64,000 bases of DNA from Methanoregula sp. (GCF_028679125.1 NZ_JAJRCG010000006.1:81932-145931); one strand, 5' to 3'; positions 45,175-54,420 are shown, numbered from the stretch's first letter. Numbers and translations are program-made. The notes: generated from the letters alone by a model not told the origin.

Positions 45175-45591
45175 CACACACACATTGTCGTCGATAGATC
45201 CAATGTTGTAGAACAAGTTAATTAAAGATATCTGAAATTACAACGAGGTAACCATGCGTAGTTAACTCGATAAAAAAAGTTTGAATAAAACAGTGTACTT
45301 TATGGAAATTCCTGCCCGTTTTCATGTGGATTCCGGGGGAATCCAGCTTTCATCCGGGTTCCGATTTCATAATAACGTGCAAAATGCACAATTCCAATAT
45401 ATAATGATTTACTTCCTGCCATCACCTGTTTTCACGATCATCAATGGGTTCTCCCGTGCACGCACTCTGCGCGGAAACTATTGAACCGGATTGCATAATC
45501 GGGACGGGTAGTTCAGAGATCCCGATTCCCACAATTCCCGTTATGAGATACGAAACGCCAACTGCATAAAAAAGGGGATGCAACCGTCCGT
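45175..45591. other. Intergenic region upstream of the fwd operon
   Basis: This roughly 420-base interval carries the fwd promoter at its left side, described separately. A short dyad GTGCA-AAA-TGCAC occurs at 45377-45389. No reading frame with protein-like composition is present. The right part (45480-45590) is the 3' flank of the minus-strand moeA gene and shows no terminator hairpin that I could find. Confidence 0.45.
45221..45269 (-). promoter_or_regulatory. Promoter of the fwd operon with a near-perfect inverted repeat
   Basis: Reading on the minus strand, TTTAATTAAC (45221-45230) looks like a TATA element about 50 bases before the ferredoxin start. Immediately upstream lies CGAGTTAAC-TACGCATG-GTTACCTCG (45244-45269), an inverted repeat with 9-base arms that differ at one position. 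Its place upstream of TATA fits an activator or a metal-responsive regulator. No factor is known. Confidence 0.45.
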
Positions 45592-47448
45592 TCAGGAAAC
45601 GGTTCTCCGGGTACCGGTCTCTGATGTGTCGTACCCACCAAGACGGTCAAGGATGGCTTTGAATGCAGGTGACCGTATCGCTGCAACCAGTGCCTGGATC
45701 CGCGGGTCATCTGCATGCTCCCTACGGATAGCGAGCTCGTACCGTTCCTGAGCCATGGGAACGAATGCCAGTCCGAGTGCCTTTGCTGCACTGTACACAC
45801 AGAGACCGGCTTCCGCTTCCCCGCTCTTCACCGCCAGGGCCACCGCAATGTGGGTAGTCACTTCGCGGTCATAGCCCGGGAGGGATGATGGATCGATCCC
45901 TGCTTTTTTCAACTCGTAATCGAGGAGCATCCTCGTGCCGGAGCCTTTCTGGCGGTTGATGAATGTCCTCCCCTGCATCCCGGCAAACGTGAGCCCGGTG
46001 CGGGAGACAACACCCTGCTGCCGCCCGGCAACACAGATGAGATCAACGGGCGTCCGGGGCAGGTACTTCTGCAGGTAGTGCGTGTTGTAGCTCCCGTCAT
46101 CGGAGAGCAGGTGGGTGGGGGCTGCGTGACACTCGTCCTTTTTCAGGGCAAGGATCCCGCCCATGCTCCCGACATGGGTGGAGATGAGGGATACACCGGA
46201 CGGGCGGAGGAGATCGGCGAGATAATCCAGGACCGGGTCGTGGCTGCCGGTAACCAGCAGGGCCCCTTTTGCATCCTGCACCGGCACCATGAGCCTGGCG
46301 TCAACCTCATCACCGGCATTGAACCCTTCTGACTGGCGGGGGACCCGGATATACGCATTCGCCCGGACTGCACTCATCTGGACACCGGCACCCTTGGATT
46401 GCGGGGAGACGATCCAGTGTCCCCCGACGTTCCCAAGCGCACAGAGCACGAACTCATCCGAACCGATCTCCTTTGCAAGTGCAGAAGTGATAACGGCTCT
46501 GATGATCTCAGGGTCCGGGACAGCAAGACCATAGGTTTTCAGGAACGGGAGCACGATCTCGCGGATGACGGTCAGGGCAGAGAGGGGGTACCCCGGGAGT
46601 CCTACGACCGGTTTTCCCCCGATCCGACCGATGATGACCGGTTTTCCCGGCTTGGTGGCAACACCGTGGACGAGCACCGTACCCAGTCCCGCGATGACAT
46701 CGGCCGTGTAATCCTTTGTTCCTGCTGACGAACCTGCCGAGACGATGACGATATCGTTCTCGTGTGCTGCTTTTGCGAGAGCCTCCCGGATCACCTCAGG
46801 CCGATCCTCGACAAAAGGATACCGTGTGCACGTTGCCCCGGCATCTTCGAGCATGGCTTTAGCCATCAGGGTGTTGCTCTCGACAACCTGTCCGGGAGCA
46901 GGGCGGGTTCCTGCCGGGACCAGCTCGCTCCCCGTGGGGATGAGCCCGATACGGACCGTGATCACATCGAGCCGGGTGAGTCCGTAGGTTGCAAGGGCAC
47001 CGATCTCGTGGGGACGGATACGGTGCCGGGAAGACATCACCATCTCGGACTCGGCAAGATCCTCTCCTGCCGGGCGGACATGCTGCCACGGGCTTGCAGC
47101 CTTCCGGATCGTATACCTGCCATCCTCCTCCCAGACATCCTCGATCATGATGACAGCATCGTATCCCGGGGGCACGACATTACCGGTATTCACCCTCACT
47201 GCACGGGGCAGGGTCACAGGACGCTGATCGGAAGCTCCCTTTGTCTCTGCGCTCACGACCGCAATACCGTCCATGGCCGCAAGATGGATCTCCGGCACCG
47301 AAAAGCGGGCAAAGATCGGACCTGCGGTGATCCGGCCTGCAGCTTCCTCCAGCGGTACCTGCATGACGGAGGGTGTGCAGGGGAACTCGCGGGCAAGGAG
47401 GGCCATGGCCTCGTCAAGGGGTATAACAGAGAGGTAACGCGTCACCAT
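45592..47448 (-). CDS. moeA: MoeA with C-terminal PBP-like domain (copy 1)
   Basis: MoeA inserts molybdate or tungstate into adenylylated molybdopterin. The 618-residue protein has the MoeA N-terminal part (residues about 1-180, with FSVPEIHLAAMDGIAVVS and VNTGNVVPPGYDAVIMIEDV), the MogA-like catalytic domain (IGLIPTGSELV, NDIVIVSAGSSAGTKDYTADVI and GKPVVGLPGYPLSAL), a MoeA C-terminal domain and then a periplasmic-binding-protein-like (LysR-substrate/PBP) domain (residues about 400-618). The PBP-like domain may sense the metal or a regulator. ATG 47448 is supported by GGGAGG six bases upstream. A paralogue of the same layout is at 59578. Confidence 0.92.
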   Translation of the reverse strand: MVTRYLSVIPLDEAMALLAREFPCTPSVMQVPLEEAAGRITAGPIFARFSVPEIHLAAMDGIAVVSAETKGASDQRPVTLPRAVRVNTGNVVPPGYDAVIMIEDVWEEDGRYTIRKAASPWQHVRPAGEDLAESEMVMSSRHRIRPHEIGALATYGLTRLDVITVRIGLIPTGSELVPAGTRPAPGQVVESNTLMAKAMLEDAGATCTRYPFVEDRPEVIREALAKAAHENDIVIVSAGSSAGTKDYTADVIAGLGTVLVHGVATKPGKPVIIGRIGGKPVVGLPGYPLSALTVIREIVLPFLKTYGLAVPDPEIIRAVITSALAKEIGSDEFVLCALGNVGGHWIVSPQSKGAGVQMSAVRANAYIRVPRQSEGFNAGDEVDARLMVPVQDAKGALLVTGSHDPVLDYLADLLRPSGVSLISTHVGSMGGILALKKDECHAAPTHLLSDDGSYNTHYLQKYLPRTPVDLICVAGRQQGVVSRTGLTFAGMQGRTFINRQKGSGTRMLLDYELKKAGIDPSSLPGYDREVTTHIAVALAVKSGEAEAGLCVYSAAKALGLAFVPMAQERYELAIRREHADDPRIQALVAAIRSPAFKAILDRLGGYDTSETGTRRTVS

Positions 47449-47801
47449 GAAAAACCTCCCTCCCGTGTGCGCCTGGCTGCGATCCTGGCAGGCCCGCCAT
47501 GAGAGATATGCAGGATGGTGATATTCCCTGTCATAGTTCCTTCCCGGTAATTCCACCCTACGCAGAACGGGGTCATATTCGCACAGAGCCGCTCAATCAT
47601 CCGGTTGCCCATGAGTCTTCGTACACTCTTTGTCTTCTCATCAGGTAAACGCCTTATGGATCGCACAGGCTGGCAGGTGATGCTTCTTTCCGGATGTTAC
47701 CGTATGTCCGCAGGAAACCTGCATGGTCTCCCGCAGGATAACGACGGAGCACGTAACAATATAACAAGACGTATGTAGGAAAAAGATCAGAAAAAATAAC
47801 C
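47449..47801. other. Intergenic region upstream of moeA and the small Cys-rich genes
   Basis: The minus-strand moeA promoter and the plus-strand promoter of the small proteins share this 350-base stretch. A minus-strand frame from 47442 to 47666 overlaps the moeA start and contains odd low-complexity stretches; it is probably not a gene. An AT-rich block at 47756-47800 (ATATAACAAGACG, AGAAAAAATAACC) is just before the first small gene. Confidence 0.4.
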
Positions 47802-47972
47802 ATGGCGGAAAAACCAACGTGCGAACACTGTGGTAAGGATGCTATCGGGTTCCAGTCAATGGAAGGTGGTTTTGAATATGTCTGCAAGGATCATGCCGAC
47901 AGTCTCCTTCTTGCACTCAAACCCGGCGAAAAGAAGACCTACGGGGTCTGTTATCTCGAACGATATACCTGA
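47802..47972 (+). CDS. Small Cys-rich (zinc-ribbon-like) protein, first of a tandem pair
   Basis: This 56-residue protein has two Cys/His groups: CEHCGKDA at residues 7-14 and VCKDHADS at residues 27-34, with a short conserved C-terminus KTYGVCYLERYT. It reads as a single zinc-binding knuckle of the C-x2-C...C-x2-H type. It is closely similar to the next gene, so the pair arose by tandem duplication. Function unknown; it is between moeA and fdhB. It is short enough to be missed in routine gene calls. Confidence 0.72.
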   Translation: MAEKPTCEHCGKDAIGFQSMEGGFEYVCKDHADSLLLALKPGEKKTYGVCYLERYT

Positions 47973-48065
47973 TAATTTCCCTGAAATGATCTGCTGATCC
48001 GGTTTCCGGCCAGACCCGCAGAACCAAACAGATGTATCTGCAAAAGATACCAAGGTATCATAACA

Positions 48066-48248
48066 ATGGCAGAAAAACCAAAGTGTGAACGCTGCGGCAA
48101 GGATGCTATCGGTCGCCAGTCATTAGGGTTCTGTGTATCCTATGTCTGCCAGGATCATGCCGACAGCGCCCTTCTTGCACTCAAGCCTGGGGAAACGCAG
48201 GCCTATGAATACTGTTATCTCGAACGGTTCGATACAACCGATCACTGA
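48066..48248 (+). CDS. Small Cys-rich (zinc-ribbon-like) protein, second of a tandem pair
   Basis: The 60-residue product repeats the previous one with CERCGKDA (residues 7-14), YVCQDHADSALLALKPGE and YCYLERFD. The metal-binding Cys and His positions are kept, which argues for selection. It has its own leader with a short AT-rich stretch at 48030-48060 and lies 93 bases after the first copy. Function unknown. Confidence 0.75.
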   Translation: MAEKPKCERCGKDAIGRQSLGFCVSYVCQDHADSALLALKPGETQAYEYCYLERFDTTDH

Positions 48249-48407
48249 TTTTTCCTGCTTGATATGGGAGGCGGATTCCCCGTACCCATACAGGCACTGA
48301 TAGCTGCTCATCGAAAACGGGTTGGGCTTAAAAAGGATTTATTCTGGCAGGGGGAGGCGATTCCCCTGCGATGCGGTCAATCAAGAATGTGTGATTGACG
48401 AAAAAAA

Positions 48408-49661
48408 TTAGTGTCCTTTGACCGGGTTGAACACGTTCTCGTAGATCATGTCGCTGCCGGTATTGTGGAGCCGTGCACGCTCTTCCTTCTCCTCGACGTA
48501 CGCCATGAGCGGGAGCTCCATGGAAACACCGGGCACGTGACCGAACATCTTCTCGAGTTCGACCTGCTGGGCATGCATGAAGAGCGCGTTTGGGATCTCT
48601 GCCGGGCAGAGTTCCTGGCACTGACCGCAGTTGACACAGGAGTCCGCAATGTGGGCGAACCGGATCAGGTGGAACATGAAGTTCGGCGGAAGTTCACCGG
48701 GCTTGACATAGGCCGGGTTCTTGGTGGTGCAGTCCACGCAGTAACAGATCGGGCAGGCCTCGATACAGGAGTAACACTTGATGCAGCGGGAAGTCTCGCT
48801 CATGATCTTCTTGAGCCGGTCCTTACCCTCTCCGAGTGCCTCGAAGTCCTTCTTGCGCCACTTCTCGCCGAGCTTGAGCATAGCGCCCTCGACCTTTCCG
48901 CGGATCTCAAGACCCTTGGGGTTGGCAGCCTCGGTGAGAACGAGCCCTTTCTTGACAGCACCATCGAGAAGCTTTGCACCCTTCTCGGAGCAGACCTCGA
49001 TGAAGGTTGCCTTGCCGGCCTTATCGCCGATGACACCCCAGTTCCCGCAGGCAAGATCTGCCTGCCGGGGGATCTTCATCTTGCAGCGGCGGCAGTTGGA
49101 CCTGCGCCCATAGCCGGCTTCCTCAAGTTCATCGATGGAGATGCCCTTGTGGCCTCCTTCGTACTCGATGATGAACTGGCCCTTGTCGATCTCTTCCTTG
49201 TGCACGACATTGGGATCAACGCCGAACTTGTCGGCGATCATCTTCCGGGCAAGGACCGGGCTTACCGACCCTCCGCAGTTGACACCGATCAGGATGACAT
49301 TGTCGAGATTGATCTGCTTGCGCTTGGCAAGTTCATAGAATGCCATTGCATCGCAGCCCTTGACCGTGACACCTATCTTCATGTCCGCGGCTCCGTCCAT
49401 GTACTTCTTGAGGAGTTTTGGGAGGAGCAGGGTACCGCAGTGGAGAGAGCCGGCAGTCCGGGCAAGGTCGTTGGGATCAGATATCAGGACCGGCTGTGCA
49501 TCGTAGAGGTCGGTTCCCTTGGTGATTGCGAGGACTGCGTCGACAGCCTTGGACTCAAGGGCGAATTTCCAGAGTGCTGTGACGGCACCACCGAGTTCGG
49601 CTTTCTTCTTGATATCTGCGTCATTGGTCCACGCGTAGAGCATATCGCCTTTCTTTGCCAT
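48408..49661 (-). CDS. fdhB: F420-dependent formate dehydrogenase, beta subunit
   Basis: FdhB passes electrons from formate oxidation in FdhA to coenzyme F420. The 417-residue protein has an FrhB/FdhB-type F420- and FAD-binding core (SLHCGTLLLPKLLKKY, GVTVKGCDAMAFYELAKR, GVNCGGSVSPVLARKM) and C-terminal cluster motifs CIKCYSCIEACPICYC (near residue 298) and CVNCGQCQELCPAE (near 344). It follows fdhA by two bases on the minus strand, so they form an operon. Confidence 0.95.
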   Translation of the reverse strand: MAKKGDMLYAWTNDADIKKKAELGGAVTALWKFALESKAVDAVLAITKGTDLYDAQPVLISDPNDLARTAGSLHCGTLLLPKLLKKYMDGAADMKIGVTVKGCDAMAFYELAKRKQINLDNVILIGVNCGGSVSPVLARKMIADKFGVDPNVVHKEEIDKGQFIIEYEGGHKGISIDELEEAGYGRRSNCRRCKMKIPRQADLACGNWGVIGDKAGKATFIEVCSEKGAKLLDGAVKKGLVLTEAANPKGLEIRGKVEGAMLKLGEKWRKKDFEALGEGKDRLKKIMSETSRCIKCYSCIEACPICYCVDCTTKNPAYVKPGELPPNFMFHLIRFAHIADSCVNCGQCQELCPAEIPNALFMHAQQVELEKMFGHVPGVSMELPLMAYVEEKEERARLHNTGSDMIYENVFNPVKGH

Positions 49662-49663
49662 CT

Positions 49664-51724
49664 TCAGGCCTCCTTGATCTTCTCAATTTTACAGGCACAT
49701 GCCTTGAATTCGGGGATCTTTGCAACCGGATCGAGCGCGTTGTGGGTGAGCAGGTTGGCTGCACATTCGATGTAGTGGAACGGGATGAAGACGACACCCT
49801 TCTTGATGGTCTTTGTCACGCGGGCGCCGATGGTGATCTCTCCCCTGCGGGTGATCGCCCTGACCATCTCCTTGTCCCTGATACCCAGCACCTTTGCGTC
49901 CTCGGGATTGATCTCGACCCATCCCGTGGGCTCCTCGCGTTCGAGGTCTTTCGACCGGCGGGTCATGCTGCCGGTGTGCCACTGCCAGATGCAGCGGCCG
50001 GTGGTCAGCAGGTACGGGTACTCTGCATCCTGGACTTCTGCCGGTGGTTTCCACTCGATCGCGGTAAAGATACCAAGACCGTCCGGGTGGGAGAACTTCT
50101 CCTTGTGCAGGATCGGGGTTCCCGGGTGCTCCTTGGTCGGGCAGGGCCAGTGGAGGGCTTCAGGCTTCTCAAGGCGTGCATAGTCCATGCCACCATAGGA
50201 GGGCGTGACCTTTGTGATCTCCGTGAAGATCTCTTCTGCACTCTTGTACGTGAACTGCTTCTCGTATCCCATTGCCTTTGCAATGTCGCAGATGATCTGC
50301 CAGTCAACCCGTGCCTCTCCGGGCGGGTCCTGTGCCTTTCTCCACTTCTGGACACGGCGTTCGGTCGAGGTCTGGGTGCCGTCCTTTTCTGCAAAGCAGG
50401 TTGCCGGGAGAACAACATCGGCAAGCTGTGCGGTCTCGGTTAAGAAGATGTCCTGCACGACAATGAACTCTGCATTCTTCAGGCCTTTTTCCACGTGGTG
50501 GAGATCGGGGTCGGAGAGCATCGGGTTCTCACCCATGATATAGAGGGCCTTGACCTTGCCCGGCTCATCGGCAAGGGTGTTGATGAGCGTGGTGACCGTG
50601 AGACCGACTTTACCCTCGGCAATCTGGCAGCCCCATGCATCTTCCATCTTCTTCTTCATCTCGGGGACGAGCACGGACTGGTACCCGGAGTATACGTTTG
50701 CAAGGGCTCCCATGTCGCAGGCGCCCTGCACATTGTTCTGGCCACGCAGCGCACAGATACCGGTTCCCGGTCTCCCGAGGTTGCCGGTCAGCATCTGGAG
50801 GTTTGCCGTGGACTTGACGTTGTCGACACCGGTCGTGTGCTGGGTGATACCCATCGAATAGAGGATCGCGGACTGGCCGGATGTGCCGAACCACTCTGCC
50901 GCGGTGATGATGTCCTTTGCCGGAACACCGGTGATCTTGGAGACGTTCTCAGGCGAGTAGGCCTCCTTCATCACGACTTCTTTGACCTTCTCGAAGTCTT
51001 TGGTCCTCTTTGCAATGAACTCCTTGTTCTCCCAGCCGTTCTTGAGGATCAGCTGCATGAAGCAGTTCAGTAATGCCACATCGGTACCGGAGTAGAATTG
51101 CAGGTGCAGGTCTGCGATTCTGCCGGTCGGGGTGAGTCGGGGGTCTGCGTAAATGATCTTTGCGCCATTTGCCTTTGCCTGCATGATGCGGCGCCCGATC
51201 AGCGGGTGCTGCTCGAATGTGTTGGTGCCGATGACAAGGAGACACTTGGACTGGGCAATATCCTCGATGGACTGTGTCATTGCACCGGACCCGAATGCTC
51301 CTGCAAGCCCGACGACCGTCGATGCATGGCAGAGCCGTGCACAGTGGTCGATGTTGGGCGTCTTCATGACGGCACGGGCGAACTTCTGCATCAGGTAGTT
51401 CGCTTCATTGGAGACACGGGCTGAAGCAAGGCACGCCATCTCTTCGCCCTTGTAGGACTTGAATTTCTGGGCGATCAGGTTGAGTGCTTCGTCCCAGCTG
51501 GCCTCGACAAACTTGCCATCCTTCTTGATAAGGGGTTTCGTCAGCCGGTCGGGGCTGTTAACGAATTCCCAGGCATAGTTGCCCTTGGGACAGAGTTTTC
51601 CTTCATTGACCGGGTTGCGCTGCCACGGCGCAACGCCAACAACCTTCTTGTCCTTGACAACAAGGTTGAATCCACAACCCGTGCCGCAATACGGACACGT
51701 CGTCGGTACATACTTGAAATCCAT
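49664..51724 (-). CDS. fdhA: Formate dehydrogenase, alpha subunit (Mo/W-bis-MGD)
   Basis: FdhA oxidises formate to CO2 at a Mo/W-pterin. The 686-residue protein starts with a 4Fe-4S motif (CPYCGTGCGFNLVV, near residue 9) and has the metal-ligand site ARLCHASTVVGLAG (near 133), where the ligand is Cys and not selenocysteine. The C-terminal molybdopterin-binding part is also present. ATG 51724 follows GAGGTG at good spacing. A TATA-like CTTAAATAG (minus strand, near 51768-51776) is about 45 bases upstream. A decayed duplicate of this 5' region is near 56.5-56.9 kb. Confidence 0.97.
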   Translation of the reverse strand: MDFKYVPTTCPYCGTGCGFNLVVKDKKVVGVAPWQRNPVNEGKLCPKGNYAWEFVNSPDRLTKPLIKKDGKFVEASWDEALNLIAQKFKSYKGEEMACLASARVSNEANYLMQKFARAVMKTPNIDHCARLCHASTVVGLAGAFGSGAMTQSIEDIAQSKCLLVIGTNTFEQHPLIGRRIMQAKANGAKIIYADPRLTPTGRIADLHLQFYSGTDVALLNCFMQLILKNGWENKEFIAKRTKDFEKVKEVVMKEAYSPENVSKITGVPAKDIITAAEWFGTSGQSAILYSMGITQHTTGVDNVKSTANLQMLTGNLGRPGTGICALRGQNNVQGACDMGALANVYSGYQSVLVPEMKKKMEDAWGCQIAEGKVGLTVTTLINTLADEPGKVKALYIMGENPMLSDPDLHHVEKGLKNAEFIVVQDIFLTETAQLADVVLPATCFAEKDGTQTSTERRVQKWRKAQDPPGEARVDWQIICDIAKAMGYEKQFTYKSAEEIFTEITKVTPSYGGMDYARLEKPEALHWPCPTKEHPGTPILHKEKFSHPDGLGIFTAIEWKPPAEVQDAEYPYLLTTGRCIWQWHTGSMTRRSKDLEREEPTGWVEINPEDAKVLGIRDKEMVRAITRRGEITIGARVTKTIKKGVVFIPFHYIECAANLLTHNALDPVAKIPEFKACACKIEKIKEA

Positions 51725-51764
51725 GTATAACACACCTCTTGATAAAAGGTTGGTCTGCTTGGAA

Positions 51765-51823
51765 GGCTATTTAAGTATATTGAAAAAGTTGCAAAAAATG
51801 ATTAATAATGGTGGGTTTAATAG
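51765..51823. promoter_or_regulatory. fdhA promoter element, repeated at 56843-56901
   Basis: On the minus strand this stretch holds the fdhA TATA-like CTTAAATAG. Fifty-nine bases here match the stretch at 56843-56901 at about 48 positions. On the plus strand the differences fall often at third codon positions of a frame that reads GYLSILKKLQKMINNGGFN versus GYLNSLKKMQKAINNGGFN, so it may also have encoded a peptide. The two readings cannot be separated here. Confidence 0.55.
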
Positions 51824-51926
51824 AGAATCAGGCTGGTTAAGGTAAAATGGTTCTGCCAATTATTGCACGAAATCAATTGACCGCCATTTATCCCGGAACG
51901 GTCCGATCCGGGGGAGCGCGCACGTC

Positions 51927-52556
51927 ATGAAACCGCCCCGGATTCCCCCGCTTCTTACGGATATTGTCCAGTCCGGCATTTCAGTATGTGACGGGCTCAC
52001 CTTCACCGGCCACACGGTATGCCCGGTATGCGGGGGCACCCTTATCGGGTATGATATGAGAAAGAAACAGTTCGCTCACCTTCTGGGTGATGATGGACAG
52101 AAAATATTGTATGTCTCTGTCAAACGGTATCATTGCCGCGAATGCGGGAAACTCTGTTACGCGGATGAACCATTTTATCCGGATACCCGGGTAGGTTCCA
52201 TTATTATTGACCTCTGTATTGCATTATCGCTCACGATACCGGTGAACCGTATACCGGCATACCTTGCTGCCATGGGGATTCACGTGACCCGTTCCAGTTG
52301 CCGACTCTATGTGCAGAACAACAGTAGTTACTATGTCCGGAACAATGTCCGCTACATTGACTCAGACAACCTGTTCGGTGTTCACCTGCCACACTCCATT
52401 ATCACGCTCTCCGCACTCGCCACCGATCCTGCTGCTGACGGGGGCGTTGGGGAGAAGGCGGTACTCGAAGCCTGCGGTTTTCCCTCAGGACAACGGACAA
52501 CGGGGATTCGTCAGTTTCCCCTGAAACCATGGAAACCCCTGTATAAGGAGAAATAG
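51927..52556 (+). CDS. Zinc-ribbon protein divergent from fdhA, unknown function
   Basis: The 209-residue protein has Cys pairs in HTVCPVCGGTLIG (residues about 30-43) and RYHCRECGKLCYADEPFYP (near 68-86), consistent with a zinc ribbon, followed by a helical region (GSIIIDLCIALSLTIPVNRIPAYLAAMGIHVTRSSCRLYVQ). This could be the N-terminal half of a transposase-like protein, but no DDE motif is present, so no function is assigned. It is divergent from fdhA, and the bases upstream of its start (GGGAGCGCGC near 51913) recur at 56989. Confidence 0.62.
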   Translation: MKPPRIPPLLTDIVQSGISVCDGLTFTGHTVCPVCGGTLIGYDMRKKQFAHLLGDDGQKILYVSVKRYHCRECGKLCYADEPFYPDTRVGSIIIDLCIALSLTIPVNRIPAYLAAMGIHVTRSSCRLYVQNNSSYYVRNNVRYIDSDNLFGVHLPHSIITLSALATDPAADGGVGEKAVLEACGFPSGQRTTGIRQFPLKPWKPLYKEK

Positions 52557-52591
52557 CGGGCGGCATTTCCGGAAACGAAAGGAGACCGTAA

Positions 52592-53695
52592 TCATTGCCC
52601 GCCAGCGGTTCCATCCCGGTCCGGTAATACATGGATTGCCGTTGCTTTCACACCGGCAATGACCGGAGTCCCGACCATGAACCCAAGCTCGGTACAGGAG
52701 CGGCGGGTGATCAGGGAGGTCAGGATAAAACCGCAGTCAACGGTGACCCGGACAAACGGGCCTGAGGGGACCATTTTTTTAATGCGACCGGTGAACTGGT
52801 TGCGCACGCTGGACTTTCCCGATGAAGATTCTGAAGGGGTCAGGGACACCTCTTCCGGCCGGATAAAAAGAGCCGCACGCTGTCCCGCCTTCAGGATCGT
52901 GAGTGCTTCAAAGCAGGTCCCGCCTATCCGGATCAGGGCATGACCGTCCCGGTTCTCGGTCACGGTTCCTCCGGTAATGGCATCGATCCCCACGAACCGG
53001 GCGATCTCCCCGCCTGCCGGCTGGTAAAAGATCTCGCTCGAACTCCCTGCCTGGACCAGCCTGCCCGTCATAATCACCCCGATACGGTCTGCAAGCCGCT
53101 GCCCCTGGATCATGTCATGGGTGGACATGATGATCGTTGTACCGAATTTTTTGTTGATGCGGAGGATCAGGTCCTCGATCAGGTCAGACGAAACCGGGTC
53201 AAGGTTTGCGGTCGGTTCATCCAGGAGGAGGACGTCGGGTTCTGTGACCATGGCCCGGGCAATCGCAACCCGCTGCATCTCCCCCCCGGAGAGGGTGGGT
53301 GCACGCCGGCCTGACAAATCCGGAAGACCTACCAGTTCGAGCGCTTCCGGTACTCTCGTCCCGATCTCCTCCCGCGGGATGTGCCGGAACTTCAGGCCGA
53401 AGGCCACATTCTCCGCAACGGTTGCGTTCAGCACCGCAGGCTTCTGGAATACCATTCCCATGCGACGACGGATGGACAGTTGTTTCGCTTCAGAAACGGC
53501 AGTGTCCTGCCCGTCAAAAATGATCCTTCCGGAGGATGGCCGGTCGAGAAGATCGATAAGGAGCAGGAGGGTTGTCTTTCCGCTGCCGCTTGGCCCGATA
53601 AACGTGAATATCTCCCCTTCTTTGATGTCAAGATCGATATCCGTGAGGATTTTTGTGCCATTGAATTCTTTCGAGAGGTGTTCGATCCGGATCAT
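52592..53695 (-). CDS. tupC: Tungstate ABC transporter, ATP-binding protein
   Basis: The 367-residue ATPase has Walker A FIGPSGSGKTTLLLLIDLL (near residue 32), the signature APTLSGGEMQRVAIARAM (near 133), Walker B DVLLLDEPTANLDPVS (near 155), and a C-terminal extension with TOBE-like beta strands (residues about 250-360). It overlaps tupB by four bases and belongs to the tupABC set (55912 to 52592). The TOBE domain may bind the oxyanion and throttle transport. Confidence 0.9.
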   Translation of the reverse strand: MIRIEHLSKEFNGTKILTDIDLDIKEGEIFTFIGPSGSGKTTLLLLIDLLDRPSSGRIIFDGQDTAVSEAKQLSIRRRMGMVFQKPAVLNATVAENVAFGLKFRHIPREEIGTRVPEALELVGLPDLSGRRAPTLSGGEMQRVAIARAMVTEPDVLLLDEPTANLDPVSSDLIEDLILRINKKFGTTIIMSTHDMIQGQRLADRIGVIMTGRLVQAGSSSEIFYQPAGGEIARFVGIDAITGGTVTENRDGHALIRIGGTCFEALTILKAGQRAALFIRPEEVSLTPSESSSGKSSVRNQFTGRIKKMVPSGPFVRVTVDCGFILTSLITRRSCTELGFMVGTPVIAGVKATAIHVLPDRDGTAGGQ

Positions 53696-54420
53696 CCCTG
53701 CGAACCCCCTCTGATCCACGGGGAATCATGGGACAGGCCGGATGTGATGAGATTTAAGATAACGACAACGATCAGGGCCACCGTAAGGAGGATGATCCCA
53801 AGCGCAATGGAGAATCCAAAATTTCCCATTCCCGTTTCAAGCGTGATTGCCGTGGTAAGGACGCGTGTCTGATCGCGGATGTTTCCCCCGATCATCATTG
53901 CCACGCCCACTTCTGCAATTGCGCGCCCGAATCCGAGAACAACGGCACTCAGGATCGCGTACCGGGCCTCTTTTATGATCTCGATGATCTTCTGGAATCC
54001 GGTTGCCCCGAGAGCAACGAGCGTATCGCTGATGCCTCGGTCAACTCCGCCGAGAGCCGATATGACAAGACCCATCATGATGGGGATGATGAGAACCGTC
54101 TGCCCAAGGATCATGCCTCCCGGGGAGAACAGGAGGCCGAGAAACCCGAGCGGCCCGGCCTTCGAGATCATGAGATAGATGACGAGACCGACAACAACCG
54201 TCGGGACGGAATAGAGCGTCTGGATGAGAATGAGGAGTGCACGTTTGCCGAAAAAATCATGAAAGTGGATAAACCCGGCAACCGGAATTGCGATGAGGGC
54301 TGCGATGATCGTTGCTGAAAGGGAGATGTAAAGGGAGAGGCCGGCGATCTGCATAACATCGGGATTGAGCGTGACTATCAGGTTGACTGCCTGGTTTATT
54401 CCCTCGGTGATATCGTTCAA
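53692..54420 (-). CDS. tupB: Tungstate ABC transporter, permease
   Basis: The 242-residue permease has the TupB pattern: a start like MNDITEGINQAVNLIVTLNPDVMQIAGLSLYISLSATIIAALIAIP, EAA loop VALGATGFQKIIEIIKEARYAILSAVVLGFGRAIAEVGVAMMIGGNIRDQTRVLTTAI (near residue 134-190). About six hydrophobic segments are seen. The start is a TTG at 54420; this matches the N-terminus of known TupB proteins. It lies between tupC and tupA with an unusual 450-base gap upstream. Confidence 0.92.
   Translation of the reverse strand: MNDITEGINQAVNLIVTLNPDVMQIAGLSLYISLSATIIAALIAIPVAGFIHFHDFFGKRALLILIQTLYSVPTVVVGLVIYLMISKAGPLGFLGLLFSPGGMILGQTVLIIPIMMGLVISALGGVDRGISDTLVALGATGFQKIIEIIKEARYAILSAVVLGFGRAIAEVGVAMMIGGNIRDQTRVLTTAITLETGMGNFGFSIALGIILLTVALIVVVILNLITSGLSHDSPWIRGGSQG

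Noticed and set aside
47442..47666. A 74-codon minus-strand frame at the moeA start
   Set aside because: It overlaps the moeA start and its ribosome-binding site in another frame and has no protein-like features.
51927..52556. Zinc-ribbon protein as a transposase
   Set aside because: It has zinc-ribbon Cys pairs as some transposases do, but no DDE or HUH motif and no terminal inverted repeats around it were found.
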